This document shows, piece by piece, positions 5,854-9,836 of a stretch of DNA of 9,836 bases (position 1 is the stretch's first letter; the number at the start of each line of letters is the position of its first letter). The DNA is taken from contig JACQEW010000003.1 of the NCBI GenBank assembly GCA_016200365.1, forward strand, positions 1-9,836, written 5' to 3'. This stretch comes from Nitrospinota bacterium (lineage in GTDB: Bacteria; Nitrospinota; Nitrospinia; UBA9942). The translations under genes and the position numbers were made by a program. The notes under the pieces are model-generated. The model worked only from the letters and a program-made list of their open reading frames with translations. It searched no databases and was not told where the DNA came from.

Positions 5854-7081
5854 GATTTTTTTTAAGCTCGACAAGCCCATGGGAAAGCTCGTTTTCAAGG
5901 CTTGTAGCTCCGACTATAGTTACAGCCGTTCCGACAGCAGCCCTTTCAAAGAGTGCATCCATCTCATGATTTTCAAGAGAGATGCATCCGTAGGTGGTGC
6001 TGTCCTTTCCTCCGCCGTGAATCTCGATAAGTCCTCCTATTTTTGCATTTTTAGATATAAGCCCGGTCTTCTTTGCCTTTAAAAATTCCCTCCTGTCCTC
6101 ATGATTCGGGTAATCTAAAAGAAGTGCCTTGTGGTATTTGCTCTCTCCCGCCCCTGATTTTTTAATAACCCTGTATCTTCCCTCGGGCGTTGCCCTGTCT
6201 CCCGAAAACAGCTTATCCCTGTATCCGTTCTTGCCAATTCCTATATTAAAGCTCATCAGGGACTTGCCGTCCTTGTATAATTTAAGTATCCGCTCTGCTT
6301 TATTGACTATTATTGCGGCGGTCTTTCTTTTCTTCGCCTCTTCGATAGTATCCCGCACAGATTTCTTCCACCTTTCTATCAGGTCATTGTGCGAATACCG
6401 TTTTAACAGCGGAATCACCGACTTTTCCGCATCACTCAAATATGCGGAGGCAGTCTCTATCTTTTCCCCGGCTGAATCATACCTGTTATTCTCAAGGGAT
6501 ATTTTTGCCTCTTTTATTGCAAGGCTCCCAAGGGTGAGTTTTTTCCGTGCATAGCTTCCTGCATGTATTTTTAATGTTAATTCGTCTATAATCCTCGCCT
6601 TATCTTCTAAATTCTTTAAATTCTCTGCGATTTTTTCTTTTTTTTCTGCACTCTTTTTTTGGATAATCTTGATAAGCCCCATCCCTTCCTTTTCAATATC
6701 TCCTATATTTTTCAGGATCGGCTCGTAGTCTCTGAATGGAGAAAATTTCGATTCCTCCTGTATAATCCTATCCCTAATTGTCCTTAATTCTTTCCTGAAA
6801 TTATTATACTCGATAGGGATATACTTTTCAGCATCGCCCTTATGAAGCTCAAAGTCAATATTCTCTATAAGTTTTGTTGCAGGAGGGGGAGGCTGGCTGC
6901 ATGCGGAAAAAAAAATGAAGCAAAAAAAGATTAAGGAGAAACAGGAAGGCGGAGAATATTTTAACCACAAAGACACAAAGGTCACAAAGAATCCTTTTCC
7001 TTTAAAACAGTTAAAAACTTTGTGTTCTTTGTGCCTTTGTGGTGAATCATTTCTCCCCGCTCTCCCTTTCTCCTTAATCAT
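5840..7081 (-). CDS. L,D-transpeptidase with N-terminal helical lipoprotein-like domain
   Basis: A 413-residue protein. After a hydrophobic segment ending at a weak lipobox (FSAC, Cys61) come a Pro-rich stretch, an alpha-helical region (about 65-235) and a YkuD domain (about 245-398). The domain has GDRATPEG, His355 in IHGGG and catalytic Cys366 in TYGCISL. The residue before Gly-Cys is Tyr instead of His, as in the YafK-like subgroup with short HG-to-GC spacing. The helical region aligns by eye with the lipoprotein encoded just upstream (AEKY; KF-FR-Y pattern), so it is paralogous. Residues 1-53 are read from two nested repeats. ATG 7081, 9 bases after the preceding stop, has no upstream Shine-Dalgarno. 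GTG 6985, preceded by AAAGGA, would give a neater 29-residue lipoprotein signal and may be the true start. It probably acts at the outer or inner membrane face toward the wall. Confidence 0.9.
   Translation of the reverse strand: MIKEKGRAGRNDSPQRHKEHKVFNCFKGKGFFVTFVSLWLKYSPPSCFSLIFFCFIFFSACSQPPPPATKLIENIDFELHKGDAEKYIPIEYNNFRKELRTIRDRIIQEESKFSPFRDYEPILKNIGDIEKEGMGLIKIIQKKSAEKKEKIAENLKNLEDKARIIDELTLKIHAGSYARKKLTLGSLAIKEAKISLENNRYDSAGEKIETASAYLSDAEKSVIPLLKRYSHNDLIERWKKSVRDTIEEAKKRKTAAIIVNKAERILKLYKDGKSLMSFNIGIGKNGYRDKLFSGDRATPEGRYRVIKKSGAGESKYHKALLLDYPNHEDRREFLKAKKTGLISKNAKIGGLIEIHGGGKDSTTYGCISLENHEMDALFERAAVGTAVTIVGATSLENELSHGLVELKKNHDRK
6929..7079. repeat. GGAGAAA-type inverted repeat interrupted by a second palindrome
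   Basis: GATTAAGGAGAAA at 6929-6941 pairs exactly with TTTCTCCTTAATC at 7067-7079. Looser GGAG-rich arms continue inward to about 6956 and 7048. The interior is occupied by a complete CACAAAG-type palindrome (6964-7043). The element forms the first 50 or so codons of the transpeptidase gene at 5840-7081. It is the same family as the element at 4954-5058. Confidence 0.85.
6964..7043. repeat. CACAAAG-unit inverted repeat nested in another element
   Basis: The 26-base arms at 6964-6989 and 7018-7043 begin ACCACAAAG and match at 23 positions; two of the three mismatches are A/G. The 28-base loop is AT-rich. It is translated as SPQRHKEHK, then FVTFVSLWLK, in the N-terminus of the transpeptidase. 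The alternative GTG start (6985) and its AAAGGA lie inside this element. Confidence 0.88.
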
Positions 7082-7090
7082 ATTGCAATA

Positions 7091-7735
7091 TTACTTCTTA
7101 CCCTTCTTCTTACCCTTCTCTGCTTTTGCCTTCTTTGCCGCTTCAATCTTCTCTATTGCCTGTTGAACCTGGCTTGAAACTGCATCTGCCTTCTCTTTTA
7201 TGGACTTTGACTTGCCGGCAGCATCATCGTAGTTTTCACCGTCAATCGCCTTTTGGACATCGGGCAGCGAATCTTCCAAGCCCTTTATATCACCTGTCAT
7301 TGCCTCGATATCCGCCTTTGTCTCTTTACCTTGAGGCGCCTTTTCCAGCATTGCCTTTGCACTGCCGACTGCACCCTTTGCCTCATCCATTGCAGCCACG
7401 GCATTTTTCTTAACCTCTTCTTTCTTTACAGCAGTATCCGCCTTCAGCCTTTCTGCATTGCCCTTTACTGATGCAAGCATCTCCTTCGCCTTATCATATT
7501 TCCTGAAGAGAGGAAACTTGCCGTCCTGCACCTTCACCTCATCCATTGCAGCGGAGAGCTCGCCATTCACCTTTTTTGCATTATCCATCAGGTATTTTTC
7601 GGCGCCTGCCAACTTTGCAGCTTCAACGGAGCTTTTTGCGGCATCAATATCCTCGGTCGGCGGTTTTGCACAGCCTGCTATAAAGAAAAAAACAACTAAA
7701 AAACTACCTGCAAATATTTTAATCGTCTTATTCAT
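7091..7735 (-). CDS. Helical lipoprotein with lysine-rich C-terminus
   Basis: A 214-residue lipoprotein. The signal peptide MNKTIKIFAG... ends in the lipobox IAGC (lipidated Cys22). A Pro-rich spacer follows, then almost entirely Ala/Lys/Glu-rich helices (about 30-195), and the protein ends in a basic tail, EKGKKKGKK. I do not recognise a named domain. Residues about 45-190 resemble the N-terminal half of the next gene's transpeptidase (AEKY, then KFPLFRKY against KFSPFRDY, and later ENYDDAAGK against NRYDSAGEK), so the two probably arose by duplication. The start is firm: AAAGGAGG (7748-7755) lies 12 bases upstream of ATG. It is the first gene of the operon, with the promoter at 7907-7935. 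The Lys-rich end suggests a possible acceptor for wall attachment by the adjacent enzymes (inference). Confidence 0.85.
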   Translation of the reverse strand: MNKTIKIFAGSFLVVFFFIAGCAKPPTEDIDAAKSSVEAAKLAGAEKYLMDNAKKVNGELSAAMDEVKVQDGKFPLFRKYDKAKEMLASVKGNAERLKADTAVKKEEVKKNAVAAMDEAKGAVGSAKAMLEKAPQGKETKADIEAMTGDIKGLEDSLPDVQKAIDGENYDDAAGKSKSIKEKADAVSSQVQQAIEKIEAAKKAKAEKGKKKGKK

Positions 7736-7776
7736 ACTTTTAAATATCCTCCTTTAAATTTTAGTTTCCATTTTTA

Positions 7777-7818
7777 AACTCTTAACTCTTAACTTTTAAC
7801 TCTTAACTCTTCGCTTTT
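7777..7818. repeat. AACTCTT tandem heptamers in the operon leader
   Basis: Five heptamers (AACTCTT, AACTCTT, AACTTTT, AACTCTT, AACTCTT) run from 7777 to 7811, followed by a degenerate CGCTTTT. Unlike the other elements there is no opposite arm nearby, so it may be a half element. In the transcript it reads as AAGAGTT units between the promoter and the Shine-Dalgarno of the lipoprotein gene. Confidence 0.8.
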
Positions 7819-7900
7819 AGGGCGGCTCTTCGAGATAGATTCCTATCGAAAACATAGGCTCGATAGTAACAATTATTAAATTCGCAGCGCTGATAACCAT
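7817..7900 (-). other. Possible 27-codon leader ORF (weak)
   Basis: An ATG at 7900 coincides with the expected transcription start of the promoter at 7907-7935. It opens 27 codons (MVISAANLIIVTIEPMFSIG, then IYLEEPP) before a TAA at 7817. There is no Shine-Dalgarno, so it could only be translated as a leaderless message. Codon content is unremarkable and chance is a good explanation. The same leader contains the hairpin CTATCGA/TCGATAG (7843-7849, 7860-7866). Confidence 0.15.
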
Positions 7901-7906
7901 AATTAA

Positions 7907-7935
7907 TGTATATACAAATGCTTTACAATTGTCAA
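7907..7935 (-). promoter_or_regulatory. Sigma-70 promoter of the lipoprotein-transpeptidase operon
   Basis: On the minus strand TTGACA (7935-7930, a perfect -35) is followed after exactly 17 bases by TATACA (7912-7907). Transcription would start near 7900 and give an untranslated leader of about 165 bases before ATG 7735. It lies just downstream of the terminator of the preceding gene, as expected for a new transcription unit. Confidence 0.75.
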
Positions 7936-7950
7936 TAAATAGTTTACGCA

Positions 7951-7992
7951 GCAAAAAAAATAAAACCCCGCACCTTGAGCTGCGGTGCGGGG
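7951..7992 (-). terminator. Rho-independent terminator of the small lipoprotein gene
   Basis: A perfect 9-bp GC-rich stem is formed by CCCCGCACC (7966-7974) and GGTGCGGGG (7984-7992) with a 9-nt loop. On the minus strand it is followed by TTTTATTTTTTTT. It begins 7 bases after the stop codon of the gene at 8000-8296. This is the clearest terminator in the window. Confidence 0.93.
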
Positions 7993-7999
7993 CAGGTCG

Positions 8000-8296
8000 T
8001 TATTTTTTCTTTCCCTTTGGCGTCTTTGCTTCTGCCAACTGCTTTTCAAGGTCTGCTGCCTTAGCAGTCAGCTCCTCTCTATCCTTAGTCAAACCTTCCA
8101 CCTGAGACTTTAATGCCGAATTTTCAGTGGTAAGATTTTTTACCTTCTCGGACAGGGTAGCCCTCTCGGCATTCAGAGTATCCACCTGACCCTTCAAAAC
8201 AGCGTTTTCCTCCTGGAGCTGCTTCGACTGGCAGCCTGAAAATAGCGGGATTGAAATAAAGGATAGTACCAATAATGCTGTAGTTATTTTTTTCAT
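8000..8296 (-). CDS. Small coiled-coil lipoprotein (Lpp-like)
   Basis: A 98-residue lipoprotein. The signal peptide MKKITTALLVLSF... ends in the lipobox FSGC (Cys22). The mature part is a continuous heptad-like coiled coil (about 27-88) and the protein ends KTPKGKKK. Size, architecture and terminal Lys recall Braun's lipoprotein, which is tied to peptidoglycan through its last Lys, but I see no clear sequence identity to Lpp. Start: ATG 8296 has AGGAGG (8310-8305) 8 bases upstream. GTG 8305 would fall inside that Shine-Dalgarno. It has its own likely promoter (8335-8363) and terminator (7951-7992), so it is probably monocistronic or weakly linked to the PilZ gene. A wall-linked or trimeric periplasmic spacer role is inference. 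Confidence 0.85.
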   Translation of the reverse strand: MKKITTALLVLSFISIPLFSGCQSKQLQEENAVLKGQVDTLNAERATLSEKVKNLTTENSALKSQVEGLTKDREELTAKAADLEKQLAEAKTPKGKKK

Positions 8297-8334
8297 CCTC
8301 CACACCTCCTTTCGTTATAGATGTTTACAAGGAA

Positions 8335-8363
8335 ATTATAAAACCTAATCAGGTTTTTGTTCA
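8335..8363 (-). promoter_or_regulatory. Promoter with palindromic spacer for the small lipoprotein gene
   Basis: On the minus strand TGAACA (8363-8358) and TATAAT (8340-8335) stand 17 bases apart. The spacer contains the inverted repeat AAACCT-AATC-AGGTTT (8341-8356), which is well placed for a repressor, though it may be a weak hairpin after the PilZ gene. The -35 overlaps the base next to the PilZ stop codon. Confidence 0.5.
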
Positions 8364-8741
8364 TTATGAATCTTTCAAAGCGGCATCCAGCAGCCTCTCT
8401 GCCTGTTTCTTCACCTTAAAAAACTGGAATCCCAAAAAATAGCTTCCGTCTTTCTCTTTCCTTGCCCAGCGAATCTCTCCCTCTACCTCAAATGGAGGAC
8501 CGTCATATCCAAGCAGGAAGGTTCTCATAAATGCCGTTTGACCTATAGAAAACTGGAAGTATCCATCGAGGATAATCCTCTCAACTGTAGGTTTTTCTAT
8601 CTTCAGGCTTATACCTCCGTCAGACAGGTCTACGAGGATACAGCGATATTTTATATTTTTGTTTTTATCATTTGTCGAAATATAAATATTTCTCAGTATC
8701 TTTGGATAAAAGGACTTTCTTTTAGTAACGATTAGTTCCAT
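8364..8741 (-). CDS. PilZ-domain protein
   Basis: A 125-residue single-domain cytoplasmic protein. The PilZ core is seen in VDLSDGGISLKIEKP (the D/N-x-S-x-x-G motif) and in EGEIRWARKEKDGSYFLGFQF near the end, which is the usual beta-barrel strand pair. PilZ domains bind cyclic di-GMP and change motility, secretion or polysaccharide enzymes. The N-terminal Arg motif (usually RxxxR) is represented only by KRKSFYPKILR, so binding may be weak or lost. ATG 8741 is chosen. The TTG just before it adds one residue. No Shine-Dalgarno is visible, because a NAAGTG-type repeat fills the gap up to 5 bases from the start. HU lies 85 bases upstream on the same strand. Confidence 0.82.
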   Translation of the reverse strand: MELIVTKRKSFYPKILRNIYISTNDKNKNIKYRCILVDLSDGGISLKIEKPTVERIILDGYFQFSIGQTAFMRTFLLGYDGPPFEVEGEIRWARKEKDGSYFLGFQFFKVKKQAERLLDAALKDS

Positions 8742-8746
8742 CAATT

Positions 8747-8826
8747 TAAGTGTAAGTGCAAGTGTAAGTGTAAGGTTTTCACTTTCACTTCCACTTGCAC
8801 TTTTTATTTACTTACACTTACACTTT
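8747..8826. repeat. NAAGTG-unit inverted repeat between HU and PilZ genes
   Basis: Hexamers of the form NAAGTG (TAAGTG, TAAGTG, CAAGTG, TAAGTG) run from 8747 to 8774. The opposite strand carries them from about 8826 back to 8780, with N as T, C, G or A. The arms are imperfect and the right one is longer, with an AT-rich interruption. It fills essentially the whole gap between the HU stop codon and the PilZ start codon. Confidence 0.82.
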
Positions 8827-9177
8827 TTATGTAGTTATTGTTCCTGATGCTGCGCCGCCGGTAATAGCGCCTGATGTAACAGGTCCGGATGCGGCTGCCC
8901 CGGCTGAGAGGACGGTATTTTTCAGCTCCCTGCCGGGTTTAAATTTCGGAACCCTCTTTGCCGGTATGACGATTGATTCGCCGGTCAATGGATTTCTCCC
9001 CTTCCTCCCCGCCCTGCTGGATACGGAGAATGTCCCAAATCCAGCAAGGGTAACACTCTCCCCATTTGAGAGAGAATTTGCAACCTTTGACATAAAACAA
9101 TCTAATGCCCTTTCTGCTGCTGCCTTTGAAATCTCTCCTGCCTCTGCCATTGCTACAACTAAATCACCTTTGTTCAT
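8827..9177 (-). CDS. HU-family DNA-binding protein with C-terminal extension
   Basis: A 116-residue nucleoid protein that bends DNA as a dimer. Residues 1-90 form a standard HU/IHF fold: MNKGDLVVAMAEAG, then VTLAGFGTFSV, the DNA-intercalating arm with RNPLTG and the closing KFKPGRELKNTV. Typical HU stops near residue 90. Here about 26 further residues rich in Ala, Gly, Ser and Thr follow (AGAAASGPVTSGAITGG), unlike the Lys/Ala tails of actinobacterial HU. The start is firm, with GGGAGG (9188-9183) 5 bases before ATG. Both flanking gaps are filled with dispersed repeats. HU rather than IHF is preferred on the arm sequence, but this is not certain. Confidence 0.93.
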   Translation of the reverse strand: MNKGDLVVAMAEAGEISKAAAERALDCFMSKVANSLSNGESVTLAGFGTFSVSSRAGRKGRNPLTGESIVIPAKRVPKFKPGRELKNTVLSAGAAASGPVTSGAITGGAASGTITT

Positions 9178-9200
9178 TTTAACCTCCCATCAAATAAAGG

Positions 9201-9280
9201 TCACCAGCCACCAGAGCACCAGAGCACCAGAAAGATATTTTTTACTGGTGTCCTGGTGACTGGTGCACTGGTGATCTGGT
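9201..9280. repeat. CACCAG-unit inverted repeat upstream of HU
   Basis: Four CACCAG hexamers with 1-2 base linkers run from 9201 to 9230. The opposite strand carries about five from 9280 back to 9244, separated by a T-rich loop. The element fills the gap between the ligase-like gene and the HU ribosome-binding site, ending 2 bases before the ligase stop codon on one side. Confidence 0.85.
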
Positions 9281-9836
9281 TTATATTCCATACCTCTTCC
9301 TCGCAATATTCAGCACATTCAATATCATCTCATTATAACTCATCCCTGCTGTCCTTGCCGCCTTTGGAAAACATGAGTTGTCTTCGGGTCTCGGCAGAAT
9401 TCCCGGCAGGGGATTAAGCTCAAGTATATGAGGATTACCCTTTGAATCGAGCCTTACATCTATCCTGCACCAATCCCTGCATCCGAGCGATTTATAAGCC
9501 TTCAGGGTGATCTTCTCTATTTTATCATTCAGCCCGTCGTCAATATCGGCAGGACATTGAAATATATCGAGGGGGGTATCTGCCCTGTCCCATATCCATT
9601 TTGCTTCGTAAGAATATATCGGGTTGATATCTTTAGGCAGGCTGTCGAATTTTATCTCTACAATCGGGAGAACCCTCATATCTCCATTGTTTCCCATAAG
9701 CGATACGGTAAATTCCATTCCCTCAAGATATTCCTCCAACAGAACGGGTTGATGATATTGAAGGGTAATCTCGTCTATCTTCTTTTTTAAATCGGAGGCT
9801 GTAAATACTACAGCATCGTTTTTTACCCCTTTGCTC
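9281..9836 (-). CDS. D-Ala-D-Ala-ligase-like ATP-grasp enzyme, 3' part
   Basis: The reading frame is open to the window edge, so about 184 C-terminal residues are visible and the start lies outside. SKGVKNDAVV matches the SKGI-type substrate loop of Ddl enzymes. LLEEYLEGMEFTVSLMGN, the strand LPIVEI and the metal site RIDVRL...ILELNPLPGI (Asp, Glu, Asn) are the ATP-grasp core. CFPKAARTAGMSYNEM matches the Ddl C-terminus. The form ELNPLPGILPRPEDNS differs from the EINTLPGMT of housekeeping Ddl, so this is probably a Ddl-like paralogue with an unknown substrate. It would couple amino acids or similar acids with ATP in the cytoplasm. Its place near transpeptidase and lipoprotein genes fits a cell-wall theme, but the nearest neighbour is HU. 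Confidence 0.88.
   Translation of the reverse strand, partial: SKGVKNDAVVFTASDLKKKIDEITLQYHQPVLLEEYLEGMEFTVSLMGNNGDMRVLPIVEIKFDSLPKDINPIYSYEAKWIWDRADTPLDIFQCPADIDDGLNDKIEKITLKAYKSLGCRDWCRIDVRLDSKGNPHILELNPLPGILPRPEDNSCFPKAARTAGMSYNEMILNVLNIARKRYGI

Noticed and set aside
7777..7818. CRISPR array
   Set aside because: The units are 7 bases long and contiguous, with no unique spacers. None of the other repeats has regular spacers either, and no cas genes are present.
396..7999. Sigma-54 promoter controlled by the local regulator
   Set aside because: I scanned by eye for GG-N10-GC sites of the TGGCAC...TTGC type upstream of the transcription units and saw no convincing match. The operon promoter looks sigma-70-like.
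8297..8305. GTG start adding MWR to the small lipoprotein
   Set aside because: The GTG overlaps the AGGAGG ribosome-binding site that is correctly spaced for ATG 8296, and the shorter form has a normal lipoprotein signal.
8795..9259. Plus-strand open frame of 154 codons opposite HU
   Set aside because: It is a complement of the low-complexity HU tail and the two flanking repeats. HU is unmistakable on the minus strand.
318..9280. Insertion sequences or an integron
   Set aside because: No transposase, integrase or long terminal inverted repeats around a coding region were found. The repeats contain no genes of their own.

Overview
The window looks like a chromosomal piece of a Gram-negative (diderm) bacterium of moderate-to-low GC content. 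The evidence is three lipoprotein-type or exported helical proteins, L,D-transpeptidases, a periplasmic-sensing histidine kinase with a sigma-54-type response regulator, a PilZ protein and HU. The mixture, together with many dispersed palindromes, resembles Nitrospirota or deltaproteobacterial (Desulfobacterota-like) genomes. That placement is an impression, not a measurement. All ten genes I accept lie on the minus strand, so transcription runs from the right end of the window to the left.

Layout in order of transcription: the 3' part of a D-Ala-D-Ala-ligase-like ATP-grasp gene (9836-9281), HU with an extra C-terminal tail (9177-8827), a PilZ protein (8741-8364), and a small coiled-coil lipoprotein (8296-8000) with its own likely promoter and a strong intrinsic terminator (7961-7992). 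A well-formed sigma-70 promoter (7907-7935) then starts a probable six-gene envelope operon: a helical lipoprotein (7735-7091), an L,D-transpeptidase carrying a paralogous helical domain (7081-5840), a second membrane-anchored L,D-transpeptidase (5853-5071), a YkuD-like protein without the catalytic motif (5032-4298), a dCache/HAMP/PAS histidine kinase (4274-1926) and an NtrC-type regulator (1748-396). The remaining 395 bases hold only hairpins and one dispersed repeat.

How the genes may work together (inference): L,D-transpeptidases form 3-3 peptidoglycan cross-links or attach lysine-ended lipoproteins to the wall. Here they stand beside two lipoproteins with Lys-rich C-termini, which suggests a Braun-lipoprotein-like tethering module. 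The two-component system in the same run of genes may sense an envelope or periplasmic cue.

The most unusual property is the number of dispersed inverted repeats. At least eleven elements of nine sequence types fill nearly every gap between genes and also sit inside genes. Two are in-frame loops in the histidine kinase. One lies between the start and the membrane anchor of an L,D-transpeptidase. Two copies of a GGAGAAA-type element form the translation start and much of the signal peptide of two neighbouring exported proteins, and one of these has a second palindrome nested inside it. In three elements the short units of the two arms occur in swapped order.
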